Shown piece after piece: positions 43,345 to 52,760 of a stretch of 64,000 bases of DNA (positions are counted from its first letter, which is position 1; every line of letters starts with the position of its first letter). Location: assembly GCF_014698335.1 (NCBI RefSeq), contig NZ_JACJSV010000013.1, forward strand, positions 1-64,000. The letters run 5' to 3'. The position numbers were made by a program, and so were the translations under genes. This stretch comes from Microcystis viridis FACHB-1342. Its GTDB lineage: Bacteria > Cyanobacteriota > Cyanobacteriia > Cyanobacteriales > Microcystaceae. Below the pieces are notes generated by a model, which was given only the letters and a program-made list of their open reading frames with translations, did no database searches and was not told where the DNA came from.

Positions 43345-44649
43345 TTAAAGATTAGTTTTGTTCGTATCGATCACCACATTGACTTGTAAATTAGTCAAGT
43401 TAGCCACTTTCTTACTAGAAGATGGATCGAGACGAATTTTGACTTCCACCACTCGCGCATCTGCATCAGCAACTGGATCGGTACCCAAGACATCTTTTTT
43501 GCCAATTTGTAAGCCAATTTCAGCGACGGTTCCCCTTAGTTCCCCAATCAATCCATCGGTGGTAATTTTTGCCCGTTGTCCTAGTTTAACCCGACTCACA
43601 TCGGTTTCGTAAACTTCGCTAGTGACATACATTTGACTGGTTTGACCGAGATCGAGGATGCCTTTATCACCAATTAATTCACCGGGCCAAGTATAAATTT
43701 TGAGAATTTGCCCCGCTTTGGGAGCTTTGACAAAAGCTAAATCTAAATCAGCTTTTGCTTTTTGGACAGCACTTTTAGCGGCGATTAATTGGGATTGAGC
43801 AACTTCAACATCTACGGGACGGACTTCCGCAACCGCATCTAAGGTCGCTTGATTTTCTTTGATTTTCTGATCTAGAGTTGCTACCGTGCGCTGAAGATTA
43901 GCTTCAGCTTCATCAATTCTTGCGGTTAGAGTGGTGACAATTCGACTTAAATTAGCGTTGGCTTCTCGCAGACTTTCTTGGCTAGTTTGAGCCATCAGAC
44001 AGAAGCGATCGCGTTCTTGCTCTGAGACCGCACCTTCTTGGTATAGAGTATGGTAACGCTGACAATCTTTTTGAGCATTGTGAAACTCAGCTTTAATGCG
44101 CTCAATAGTGGCATACTGAGCCATTTTTTCCCCTTGTAATTGAGCCGTTAAACTGGCAATAGTAGCTCTTTGGGTGGTAATCTGTCCTTCTAATTCGGAG
44201 CGAGTCCCTTCAAATCTGGCATTTTGGGCAATAATATCCCCCTGTTTTGCGCCAGCTTTCACCTGAGTTAAAAGGGATTGAGAGATGCGAACTTCGTCCT
44301 GTGCTTGTTTTAGTGCTGCTTGCAGCCTATCCCGACTGTCGAGGATAGCCAAAACTTGTCCAGCTTCAACCTGGTCCCCCCGTTTTACCAACAGTTGATT
44401 AATGCGAGACCCTTCCATAAAAGCAGCAGCAGAAATCTTGATTGTTTCTCCCGCCGGTTCTACATAGCCTAAAGCCGCCACGGCTTTCAGCTTTCTCGGA
44501 GTAGTGGAAGCGACAGCCGGGGATGTTGTTTTTAAAGATTGATAGCGCCAAATTGAATAAGTCGCTACAGCGCCACTTGCCATAGTCCCGGTGGTGAGAC
44601 AGGTAATAAGTAGCCAATTAGTTGGTTTGACAAAAAGTGGAGATTTCAT
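43345..44649 (-). CDS. devB: DevB-family membrane fusion protein (HlyD type)
   Basis: The 434-residue protein has one N-terminal membrane helix (about 14-31), a biotinyl-lipoyl-like half (GYVEPAGETIKISAAAF and VKRGDQVEAGQVLAIL), a long alpha-helical hairpin (about 110-300) and the second lipoyl half with VKAPKAGQILKIYTWPGE, followed by a beta-barrel domain. This is the periplasmic adaptor of a tripartite exporter. It precedes devC and devA. It starts 21 bases after the stop of the short-chain dehydrogenase gene, linking exporter and biosynthesis genes. Confidence 0.9.
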   Translation of the reverse strand: MKSPLFVKPTNWLLITCLTTGTMASGAVATYSIWRYQSLKTTSPAVASTTPRKLKAVAALGYVEPAGETIKISAAAFMEGSRINQLLVKRGDQVEAGQVLAILDSRDRLQAALKQAQDEVRISQSLLTQVKAGAKQGDIIAQNARFEGTRSELEGQITTQRATIASLTAQLQGEKMAQYATIERIKAEFHNAQKDCQRYHTLYQEGAVSEQERDRFCLMAQTSQESLREANANLSRIVTTLTARIDEAEANLQRTVATLDQKIKENQATLDAVAEVRPVDVEVAQSQLIAAKSAVQKAKADLDLAFVKAPKAGQILKIYTWPGELIGDKGILDLGQTSQMYVTSEVYETDVSRVKLGQRAKITTDGLIGELRGTVAEIGLQIGKKDVLGTDPVADADARVVEVKIRLDPSSSKKVANLTNLQVNVVIDTNKTNL

Positions 44650-44670
44650 AAGAAGCTTTACTCTCTTTAA

Positions 44671-45468
44671 TTATCTGGTTTCATTGAGGTCTTTTCTTCT
44701 CGGTCGAGTTATTCGTTCCAAGATTTGCACGGTTATACTGCGTGGCATTAAGCGAGGAACGCTGTGAGCAAGCCAGTAATTTTTTAGTCCGGGAATGACA
44801 TAATTGCGCCCGTCTTCAAGAGCTTTGAGAGCAACTGCTACCACCCGCTGAGGAGAGGTGGCACTCCCATCATCAAAGATATTAACTAAAGACCGTGTTG
44901 CTGTCGGCCCAGGACAGAGTGCTAAAACCCTTAGTCCTCGATGGCGATACTCAGCCCAAAGCGCTTCACTAAAGGAGAGGACGAACGCCTTACTCGCTCC
45001 ATAAACGGCCATGTAAGGCATGGGCTGAAAGGCTCCACTAGAGGATAAATTGATTACCGCTCCTTCCCCTTTAGCCAGCATTCCTGGGATAAATTTATGG
45101 GTTAAATCAACTAAAGCCACTACGTTAACCATCACCTGTGCGCGATCTTGCTCAAGGGGAATTTGCTCGAAGGGCGCATAGTTAAGAAACCCGGCATTAT
45201 TAACAAGTAAATCTACAGTAAGTGCCTTTTCCTCGACAGCGCTGAAAACGTCCTGAGCAGCATTTTCACGACTTAGATCGACAACAATTACTTCAGTGCG
45301 GACACCGTAAACTTGATAAAGATCGGTTGCTATTGTGCGTAGTTTTTCTTCGGTTCGTGCTACTAAAATGAGATTCATGCCACGTTTAGCAAGCTCGCGG
45401 GCGAATATCTCGCCAATCCCAGATGATGCTCCCGTGATTAATGCTGTTTTGCCGCGATAATTGAACAT
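44671..45468 (-). CDS. Short-chain dehydrogenase/reductase
   Basis: The 265-residue protein is a classical SDR: cofactor loop TGASSGIG (12-19), NNAG in LLVNNAGFLNYAPF, catalytic serine in INLSSSGAFQPM and the YGASK motif near 155-159. A C-terminal amphipathic and basic stretch (PRLMPRSITVQILERITRPRRK) may touch the membrane, as in lipid-acting SDRs such as HetN or DltE-like enzymes. It probably reduces or oxidises a hydroxyl/keto group of the polyketide or of a lipid. It lies between the RTX gene and devB on the same strand. Confidence 0.88.
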   Translation of the reverse strand: MFNYRGKTALITGASSGIGEIFARELAKRGMNLILVARTEEKLRTIATDLYQVYGVRTEVIVVDLSRENAAQDVFSAVEEKALTVDLLVNNAGFLNYAPFEQIPLEQDRAQVMVNVVALVDLTHKFIPGMLAKGEGAVINLSSSGAFQPMPYMAVYGASKAFVLSFSEALWAEYRHRGLRVLALCPGPTATRSLVNIFDDGSATSPQRVVAVALKALEDGRNYVIPGLKNYWLAHSVPRLMPRSITVQILERITRPRRKDLNETR

Positions 45469-45506
45469 AAACTTTTGCCTTTAAATAAAAAGTTGAACGC
45501 CGCTGC

Positions 45507-46478
45507 TTAGACTGCGAAGTTATTACTAACAAAAATGTTATTGTTAGTCAAATCAAGTCCAGATGATAGTTTAGCAATCTGAATTTGAGCGATTCCGCCT
45601 ACACCATCGACATCAAAGAATAAAGTGCCGTTAGCTCGGTTATAGATAAATCTATCATTAGAATCAACTGCTGCTGTACCAATGACAAATTGCTCAGGCA
45701 TCAGCAAAGCATCTGCTATGAGGTCGTCAGCGAAACCCGCAGCAGAGACGATCATAATATCATTAACAACCGAGAAATCTGTAATAGTGTCAATGCCATC
45801 TTGGGGACTGTTGAAAACAAATTGATCTGCTCCAGTACCGCCCGCAAGAGTGTCCCCACCCAAGCCACCAATTAATACATCGTTGCCACTATCACCAAAG
45901 AGAGCATCATTGCCCACCTCACCAAAAAGAATGTCGTTACCAGAACCACCAAAGAGAGCATCGTCACCATCACCGCCATTGAGTACGTCGTCGCCAACAT
46001 CGCCAATAATGCCATCGTTGCCAGAACCGCCAAAGAGAGCGTCATTGCCACTACCGCCCCAGATGCCGTCGTTGCCATCACCTCCTGTTACCTGATCGTC
46101 GCCAGAACCGCCAATAATCCCGTCGTTGCCAGCACCTCCACTTAAAGTATCATTGCCAGCATCACCGTTGAGAATGTCGTTGTCATCGCCGCCATTGAGA
46201 GCGTCATCACCATTACCACCAAGGAGAATATCACGGCCATCGCCCCCAAGTAGATCATCGTTGCCATCGCCGCCACCTAGATAGTCATTACCACCACCGC
46301 CGAACAGCAAATCGTTACCGCCGCCCCCAAGTAAGGCATCGTTGCCATCGCCAGTAACCAAAGTGTCGTTGCCAAGTCCACTATCAAGATAGTCGTTGCC
46401 ACCGTTGCCATATAAAATATCATCGTCATTGCTGCCGAATAAAAGATCGTTGCCAGTGGTGCCGATAAAAGTAGCCAT
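45507..46478 (-). CDS. RTX calcium-binding repeat protein
   Basis: Residues 1-225 of 323 consist almost wholly of RTX nonapeptides (GGxGxDxLx; about two dozen), which fold into a calcium-filled beta-roll outside the cell. Residues 225-323 form a typical C-terminal secretion domain with GADQFVFNSPQDGIDTITDF and DVDGVGGIAQIQIAKL. No enzyme domain is present, so it may be a structural or surface protein. RTX proteins leave by type I secretion; whether the adjacent DevBCA-type pump serves it is doubtful because that ATPase is of the MacB type. Confidence 0.9.
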   Translation of the reverse strand: MATFIGTTGNDLLFGSNDDDILYGNGGNDYLDSGLGNDTLVTGDGNDALLGGGGNDLLFGGGGNDYLGGGDGNDDLLGGDGRDILLGGNGDDALNGGDDNDILNGDAGNDTLSGGAGNDGIIGGSGDDQVTGGDGNDGIWGGSGNDALFGGSGNDGIIGDVGDDVLNGGDGDDALFGGSGNDILFGEVGNDALFGDSGNDVLIGGLGGDTLAGGTGADQFVFNSPQDGIDTITDFSVVNDIMIVSAAGFADDLIADALLMPEQFVIGTAAVDSNDRFIYNRANGTLFFDVDGVGGIAQIQIAKLSSGLDLTNNNIFVSNNFAV

Positions 46479-46518
46479 GTCATTTTCTCCTTTGCGATTA
46501 AAAGCTTTTTATTTCAAG

Positions 46519-47397
46519 TTACTGAAAGTTTTTGCCGAGTCTTTGTAAACAACTAACCCCGAAGAGTCCGAGTCCTAATAGTAAACAAGACAAGGTATTA
46601 GAAGGCTCAGGAATTGGCGTTAGGGAAAGAGTCACTGCCCGATTGTTAGCATCAGGAACAATGCGAGCTACTTCGACTTCATCCCCTGTCCAAAACACTC
46701 CATCAGGTCCAGGAGTAAATAAAGGGGTAATGGCAGAACTGAAAAATTCTAGCTGACTCCCAGCTCCTTCTGGAGGAAACCCAGTTAAAGGTGAGGAGAC
46801 ATTGAGGGTTACGGGGTCTCTGGTGCGAATTGTCCCTTCCGGTGTTCCTTGGATTTCTAAAAAGAATTTCAAGAAACTATCTCCTAATGAGGGATTATCA
46901 TTTCTTTGGCTGATAGCTCCTGCCGAATAAAGGGAAACATAGGGTAAAGTTGACCCTGGAGGAGTCGGAGCTAAATCCGGCACTCCATCCCCAGCTAAGG
47001 CAGTAATCAGGGGGACAAAAGGAGTAGTACCTGAAGATATATTGTGGAAGACTTCCAGTTGAACTACGTCGGCAATACCATCAACACTGCCTACATTACC
47101 CAGTAAAGGATCGCCAATAATGGCATCAACGGGATTTCCTAATAAAATCTGGGTGTTTCCCTGAAGAATTGCGGTAAAATCTGGTAAATTATTTGGACTA
47201 AAGCCAAAGTTAGCACTAACGATAACTGTGTTGAAAAAATTATAGATCTGGCTCGAGCAATTAGAAATCCAATTGTTCCCTGAACCACAGTTTAAAGAAG
47301 ATGCATTGGCGGGAGTGATTGCTCCCGGCAATAGGGAAACTGTTAAGCTTATAATGCTTGGAACAAGTGCCAGTATTTTAATTTTAGAGTTTTTCAT
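46519..47397 (-). CDS. PEP-CTERM anchored secreted protein
   Basis: From ATG 47397 (AAGGAG seven bases upstream) the protein has 292 residues with a signal peptide (KIKILALVPSIISLTVSLL) ending near PANAS. At the C terminus PIPEPSNTLSCLLLGLGLFG and then RLGK form the PEP-CTERM sorting signal: PEP motif, membrane helix, basic end. Such proteins are processed by exosortase and often go to the extracellular matrix. The middle domain is unassigned. A start at 47451 would lie inside the upstream gene. It overlaps the hydrolase gene by 14 bp. Confidence 0.85.
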   Translation of the reverse strand: MKNSKIKILALVPSIISLTVSLLPGAITPANASSLNCGSGNNWISNCSSQIYNFFNTVIVSANFGFSPNNLPDFTAILQGNTQILLGNPVDAIIGDPLLGNVGSVDGIADVVQLEVFHNISSGTTPFVPLITALAGDGVPDLAPTPPGSTLPYVSLYSAGAISQRNDNPSLGDSFLKFFLEIQGTPEGTIRTRDPVTLNVSSPLTGFPPEGAGSQLEFFSSAITPLFTPGPDGVFWTGDEVEVARIVPDANNRAVTLSLTPIPEPSNTLSCLLLGLGLFGVSCLQRLGKNFQ

Positions 47398-48394
47398 TTG
47401 TCTTCTCCTTGAGGTTAGTCTGTTGTAAGATTTTCCTGATTGCATCAACAACTAATTCAGGTTGATCAATATGAATATTATGACCACTGCTGTGAGCGAT
47501 TTGTAAGCTTCCCGAAGTCGAAAGCTCGGAGGTTTCTGCCTGTAATTGCCGCCAGATAGACTCAGACACTTCTACATTTTGCCCGGAAAACATATTCAGT
47601 CCGTGAGAAATTACGACTAAGGGTAAGTGCGAGGGAAAGGAAGTTTTACTGACCAATGCAGCATCTTTTTTCATTAATGCGCTTTCGGCTAAGGCAGTAT
47701 TAAAGCTTTGGGGTAGGAACTTTGCTAAAACAACAGATTGTACAGACGGGGGCAATTTTTGGACAAATTCGGGAGCGACATCACTGCCTTTGAGTTGAAG
47801 CAGGAGGCGCAAGATTCCCAGGCGAGAAATGATGGATAAACTGCGAAACATTTGCCGCGTTGCTGCCATATTTTTCCTAAATTCATTCCCCAGACGGCTA
47901 TAGACATTTGCCGGTACCGCATCCACTAAAACCACTCCCACTACTTCTGAAGGATACTGGCTGGCAAACAGGCGCATATTCAACCCTCCCAAGGAATGAC
48001 CCACCAGTAAATAAGGCCCGGCTATTCCCCCTTTTCTTAGTAGAGTGTGTAGTTCTTGAACCATAGTCAGGCTGGTGCGAGGATGGGGACTGGGTTCACT
48101 CCAGCCGTAGCCAGCGCGGTCGTAAACACAGACAGAGGTGAACTTTGCCACTTCCGATTGAACCCAATGCCAGAGGGGAGATATTCCCCCTAGTCCATAA
48201 TCCATCACCACAGTGGGACTACCTTGACTTTTACAGTGGAGATGCAAGCGATAACCCCCTACATCTATCAATTGACCAGGTGGTGGATACTTACTTAGGT
48301 CTTTAATTGTGGCAACTTGCTGGTAAACCAGTCCTAAAAGTACCAGTAGTGCCACCAAAGTAATAAGTATTCCGCCGAGTAGCCAAAATTTCAT
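47384..48394 (-). CDS. Alpha/beta-hydrolase with N-terminal membrane anchor
   Basis: The 336-residue protein has one N-terminal hydrophobic helix (about 3-26), then an alpha/beta hydrolase fold: HLHCKSQGSPTVVMDYGLGG, VYDRAGYGWSEPSP, the nucleophile elbow GHSLGG near 133-138 and a catalytic histidine in SSGHNIHIDQPELV near the end. It could release, cyclise or hydrolyse an ester of the polyketide product in the periplasm or at the membrane. The substrate is unknown. It overlaps the PEP-CTERM gene and follows the small unknown gene by 43 bp. Confidence 0.85.
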   Translation of the reverse strand: MKFWLLGGILITLVALLVLLGLVYQQVATIKDLSKYPPPGQLIDVGGYRLHLHCKSQGSPTVVMDYGLGGISPLWHWVQSEVAKFTSVCVYDRAGYGWSEPSPHPRTSLTMVQELHTLLRKGGIAGPYLLVGHSLGGLNMRLFASQYPSEVVGVVLVDAVPANVYSRLGNEFRKNMAATRQMFRSLSIISRLGILRLLLQLKGSDVAPEFVQKLPPSVQSVVLAKFLPQSFNTALAESALMKKDAALVSKTSFPSHLPLVVISHGLNMFSGQNVEVSESIWRQLQAETSELSTSGSLQIAHSSGHNIHIDQPELVVDAIRKILQQTNLKEKTNEKL

Positions 48395-48437
48395 CTTTTT
48401 TCCCTATGATTCATTAGTTAACTGATAAAATTCTCTG

Positions 48438-48824
48438 CTAAGACCCGATCTGGAGAACTGGTTTACTATCGGTTAAGGTGAGATAAACACAACGTTTTTT
48501 GTCTAAGTCAGAGAGCCAACAGTAAATCGGAATTCCAGGACAACTAGCATTTTCAGGCGGAATGTTTGGCTCAACAAGAGTCGGTAAATCAGAAAACTTA
48601 AGCAGCGTTCTCGGCTTACCTAAATTAAGTGGAGCAACAGCGGCTGCCATGATAAATATTGAGCCAATTTCACTCAGTCCTCTACCTTCCAAGTCAACTG
48701 AGTTCCCCTGCACGAGTGCATTGAATTCTGATTCGGAAAGATTCAAGCCAATGCGGTTAATTCCCCGGCGCAATTCATTAGGCTCTAAGATGAATTGGGA
48801 TGAGACAAAGGTGGCTAATTCCAT
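48438..48824 (-). CDS. Unknown small protein within the biosynthetic cluster
   Basis: The 128-residue protein begins MELATFVSSQFILEPNELRR and has a hydrophobic stretch IGSIFIMAAAVAPLNLG (about 52-68) and three cysteines in ASCPGIPIYCWLSDLDKKRC. I do not recognise the family. Codon use and its position between the first halogenase gene and the hydrolase gene support a real gene of the cluster. It might be a small accessory or regulatory protein; no function is proposed. Confidence 0.6.
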   Translation of the reverse strand: MELATFVSSQFILEPNELRRGINRIGLNLSESEFNALVQGNSVDLEGRGLSEIGSIFIMAAAVAPLNLGKPRTLLKFSDLPTLVEPNIPPENASCPGIPIYCWLSDLDKKRCVYLTLTDSKPVLQIGS

Positions 48825-49010
48825 GATAATTACCTCAACTAAGAGCAGGAATTTTACGGGTGAACAGCGATCATTAGTCTCAAATTAAGTAAAAATGATG
48901 ATTTTTTGAATGTCATAGCGAGGGGGGGATTGACAAAAATGCCGTCTCGTCATGACAGATTATAGTTTGGCTTTGCTTAAGTTGACACCAGTGACAGCTA
49001 TTCGCTCCTA

Positions 49011-50819
49011 CTAAGCAGGAAAAGACTCAATTGTTACTCTTTCACCGACCACGTTTTGAACAACAGAAGGCGATTTCTTCTGCGGTTGATAGTGATAGTT
49101 TTTGAATTCCTCACGCATCTTCTCAATTTGGCTGTTATCAGCTATTCCTCGGGTTTTGCGCTTATAAATTACTTCGGCGATTGTGGCTTGAATCGATAGC
49201 TTCAACATCCGACCAAAGTAATACCAATGTTTCGGATTTAACCAACCAGCGATGCCAAAAGCTTTCCATTGAAAGAGAGCATACCAAATAGCAATGTAGA
49301 AGTAAGCGGCTTTCATGCTGGCAAAAACATTACAGCGCCGAGGCTCGAACTTGGTATTTTCTAAGAAATCGTCGAAGTGTTTTAAGGTTCCATAACCACC
49401 CAGCAATTGATCGGCCCGATAGGCATCCATTAAACCAATATTAGCACCCTGTGACACTAATTGATGAAATTCCTGACATAAATCAGCGAAAATTCCATTA
49501 ACATTGCCATCGGCAATTGTCACGTAGCGGGGGATAAAATTTAAGTCCAGATGCCATTTACCAATATAGGTGGGAACATGGACACCAAACCACCACATAT
49601 ACTCGAAATAAATCCGCCAACTCATAACACTAGCATGACCGAGTTGATAGGCATGATCTCGGTAGAGACAGTTGACAGTACGAGCATAAGCTAGGTTGAA
49701 ATCATTGTAAGCGGATCGTTTTTGTTCTGCTGCTGCTTCCTCAGCCAATTTAGCACGGATAATTTCTGTAACACTTTCTACCTCAAAAGCGATCATGGTC
49801 GTTCCATAGGAATAAAAAGCATCAAAAATATGGGCAGCATCCCCAATAACGTACCAGTTATCAGGAGAAAAAAGAACTTTGCTTTTGTGGGCAATTTTCG
49901 GCCAGTAATGAAAATCAACTACTTCACCACTTTCAATCAATCGAGAGAGAATAGTATGATTGCTCTTGAGAAAATTGGAAAACTTCTCCAGGTTATTTAT
50001 GCTCTGGGCGGGAATAACATCGTGATGGTGAATAATGCCAATAGATAGTTCCATCGAGTGCTTATCAATCGGAATCATCCACAACCAGTGACCCTGGCCA
50101 AAATAGTGATTGGTGGCATAATAATGGCTCGTAGATGCGCCTTCGGGATGATAGCCACTGTGGAAAATCGTGCGGTCGATATTTTTCACCCGCAGCCACG
50201 CTGAACCATTATTGAGTCCCAGGAGATTCTCTGGACCAGAAAGTACATTATCAGTTTTGCGTCCAATAATAAAATTCTTGCCTGCGGCATCGATGACGTG
50301 CTTGGCTTGAAGGGTAATATTTTCCTCGCCAACTTTGGCATAAACTGTTTTTAGCTCATCCCCTGAAGTAAGAGCGACATCTTTGACCCGTCCCTCGTAA
50401 AAATCGGCTCCCATCTGACAATTCATCACCAGTAAATCTTGCTCAAATTTAGCCCGTTGTAGGTGAAAAGACCCCACTGGAGTTTGACGGTTTGCCCAGA
50501 CATGATAATAATCATCAAGGGTTTCTGTTTTTGCTGGATCTTTTGGCCAGTGGAAATTGAGACCAGATTTGGGGGGGTGGTTTTCGATTAAATAATCATG
50601 TAGTCCCAACTCTTTGCAGAGAAATAAAGCGGCAACTTCGATTAAAGACTCACCGATTTTTAAATCTTTGTCTGTACGTTCAACGGGACGGGGATCGATT
50701 AGTGCCACCCGAATATTAGGGATGTTGAGCATGAGATGTCGTGCTTGGCACAGTCCAGCAAAGCCTGCTCCCATAATGACAACATCGTATTCTCGGGATT
50801 GAGTAATGGTATAATTCAT
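49011..50819 (-). CDS. Flavin-dependent halogenase-like enzyme 1
   Basis: From ATG 50819, with AAGGAG in front, the protein has 602 residues; a start at 50855 is less likely because the two paralogues begin at the matching place. It shows the FAD loop GAGFAG near 17-22, DLKIGES near 53-59, PPKSGLNFHW near 82-91 and GHWLWMIP near 243-250, the W-x-W-x-I-P hallmark of flavin-dependent halogenases, and VIGDAAHIFDAFYSYG for the second FAD contact. Such enzymes make hypohalous acid from reduced FAD and chloride or bromide, captured by a lysine. Substrate is probably the polyketide chain. It is the third of three tandem copies in transcription order. Confidence 0.82.
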   Translation of the reverse strand: MNYTITQSREYDVVIMGAGFAGLCQARHLMLNIPNIRVALIDPRPVERTDKDLKIGESLIEVAALFLCKELGLHDYLIENHPPKSGLNFHWPKDPAKTETLDDYYHVWANRQTPVGSFHLQRAKFEQDLLVMNCQMGADFYEGRVKDVALTSGDELKTVYAKVGEENITLQAKHVIDAAGKNFIIGRKTDNVLSGPENLLGLNNGSAWLRVKNIDRTIFHSGYHPEGASTSHYYATNHYFGQGHWLWMIPIDKHSMELSIGIIHHHDVIPAQSINNLEKFSNFLKSNHTILSRLIESGEVVDFHYWPKIAHKSKVLFSPDNWYVIGDAAHIFDAFYSYGTTMIAFEVESVTEIIRAKLAEEAAAEQKRSAYNDFNLAYARTVNCLYRDHAYQLGHASVMSWRIYFEYMWWFGVHVPTYIGKWHLDLNFIPRYVTIADGNVNGIFADLCQEFHQLVSQGANIGLMDAYRADQLLGGYGTLKHFDDFLENTKFEPRRCNVFASMKAAYFYIAIWYALFQWKAFGIAGWLNPKHWYYFGRMLKLSIQATIAEVIYKRKTRGIADNSQIEKMREEFKNYHYQPQKKSPSVVQNVVGERVTIESFPA

Positions 50820-50904
50820 GGTTAACTCCTTGATAGTTGATGAGGTAATTGACACTCACAGATGATTGAGAGAAGAGCGTTGAATTTGATGCAAGTCAAA
50901 ATCC

Positions 50905-52674
50905 TTAAGAATTGGTAGCTTCTGCCAGCCAAGGCTGGAGTTTTGGTTGATATTGATAAGTTTTAAACTCTTGACGCATCGCTTCAATTTCGCTGTTGGC
51001 GGGCAGTCCTTTGGTTTTAAACTTATAAATTAACTCGCCGATAGTTGCTTGTCCTGATAACCCTAATAGGCGCAAGAAATGGTAAATATGGCGGGGATTG
51101 AGACAACCTTGAATACCAAATCCTTTCCATTGAAAGAGTGCATACCAGAGGGCGGCATAAAAACAGGTAGCTTTTAAACCAGCAAAAACATTACACCGCC
51201 GCGGTTCAAACTTGGTATTTTCCAGGAAGTCATCAAAGTGTTTGAGAGTGTGATAACCCTTGAAAAGTTGATCGCCCCGGTAACAATCCATCAAGCCAAT
51301 ATTGACATCCTTGTCTGCTAGTTCGGTAAATTGTTCATTTAAATCAGCAAACAGTCCATCAATATTGCTGTTTAGAGTTTTGAGAAAGATGGGAATATAG
51401 GTGAGGTCCAAATGCCATTTACCTACATACATGGGAACTTGTACCCCAAACCACCACATATACTCAAAGTAAATGCGCCAACTCATCACACTGGCTTGTC
51501 CTAACTGTTTGGCGTGTCCCCGATAGAGACAGTTGACACTACGGGAGTAGGCTAAGTTAAACTCATTGTAAGCAGCCCGTTTTTGTTCCGCATCAGCTTC
51601 ACCTGCGAGTTTGGCCCGTACAATCTCCGTTATCCCTTCAATAGCTAAAGCAATCGTGGTGGTTCCGTAGGAATAGAAAGCATCGAAGATGTAAGCAGCG
51701 TCGCCAAGGACATACCAATTGTCGGGAGAAAATAGGGTTTTGCTTGTGTGAGAAATCCTCGGCCAATAGTGGAAATCTACTGCTTCTCCACTGTCAATAA
51801 TATTGGCAAGAATTTGGTGGTTATTTCGCAGGAAATCATGGAATTTTTCCTGGCTGTTTACCTGAGTAGAATTAATCACATCATGGTGATGAATCACACC
51901 AATAGATAATTCCATTGTTTGGGTGTCAATCGGAATCATCCACAGCCAATGTCCTTCGCCAAAATAGTGATTAGTCGAGTAATAATGGCTGGTTGAGGCA
52001 TTAAGAGGATCGTAGCCACTGTGAAAGATGGTACGATCTACATTTTTGACTCGCACCCAGGCAGAACCCGTGTTTAATCCCATTAAGTTTTCTGGACCAA
52101 ATAGGAGGTTGTCAGTCTTGCGTCCGATGATAAATTTCCGTCCTGCTGCATCGATAACGTGTTTGGCTTGCAGTTCCATTCTTTCATCGCCTACCTTGAT
52201 TTTAACTGTTTTAATGGCATCGCCAGGAGTTAAATCAACATCAACAACTTGCCCGTTATAGAAGTTGATTCCCATGGCTTTATCCATTTTTAGCAAGTCT
52301 TGTTCAAACTTGGAGCGGTTGATTTGAAAAGAGGGAATGGGAACTTGTCGGTTCGAGCCAGCATGATAGTAGTCGTCGATTGTTTCAGTTTTTGCTGGAT
52401 TTTTGGGCCAGTGAAAGTTAAGCCCTTGTTTGGGAGCATGATTTTCAATTAGGTAATCATGTAGTCCCAATTCTTTAGCGAGAAAAAGAGCGGCAATTTC
52501 AATGGTGGACTCGCCAATTTTTAAGTCCTTATCTGTGCGTTGTTCGGGACGAGGATCCACTAGAGCAACTTTGATATTGGGAATCTTGAGCATCAGGTGT
52601 CGCGCTTGACATAAGCCAGCAAAACCAGCCCCCATAATGACCACATCATACTCTTTATCTTGAGTCATTTGCAT
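50905..52674 (-). CDS. Flavin-dependent halogenase-like enzyme 2
   Basis: The 589-residue protein is a close paralogue of its two neighbours over the full length. It has GAGFAG (15-20), DLKIGES, APKQGLNFHW, the halogenase motif GHWLWMIP and VLGDAAYIFDAFYSYGTTTIAL. The C-terminal 200 residues, with SWRIYFEYMWWFGV, are shared by all three and absent from small bacterial halogenases, so they may bind the carrier or the lipid. All key motifs are kept, so it is probably active. The start has AGGAG seven bases upstream. Confidence 0.82.
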   Translation of the reverse strand: MQMTQDKEYDVVIMGAGFAGLCQARHLMLKIPNIKVALVDPRPEQRTDKDLKIGESTIEIAALFLAKELGLHDYLIENHAPKQGLNFHWPKNPAKTETIDDYYHAGSNRQVPIPSFQINRSKFEQDLLKMDKAMGINFYNGQVVDVDLTPGDAIKTVKIKVGDERMELQAKHVIDAAGRKFIIGRKTDNLLFGPENLMGLNTGSAWVRVKNVDRTIFHSGYDPLNASTSHYYSTNHYFGEGHWLWMIPIDTQTMELSIGVIHHHDVINSTQVNSQEKFHDFLRNNHQILANIIDSGEAVDFHYWPRISHTSKTLFSPDNWYVLGDAAYIFDAFYSYGTTTIALAIEGITEIVRAKLAGEADAEQKRAAYNEFNLAYSRSVNCLYRGHAKQLGQASVMSWRIYFEYMWWFGVQVPMYVGKWHLDLTYIPIFLKTLNSNIDGLFADLNEQFTELADKDVNIGLMDCYRGDQLFKGYHTLKHFDDFLENTKFEPRRCNVFAGLKATCFYAALWYALFQWKGFGIQGCLNPRHIYHFLRLLGLSGQATIGELIYKFKTKGLPANSEIEAMRQEFKTYQYQPKLQPWLAEATNS

Positions 52675-52760
52675 TGATTTACTCCTGAATTAATCGACGT
52701 TATTTTTGGCAAATTGCTTGAATTTGAGAGAGTAAAAAACTGTGAGATTTGAACCAAGTT

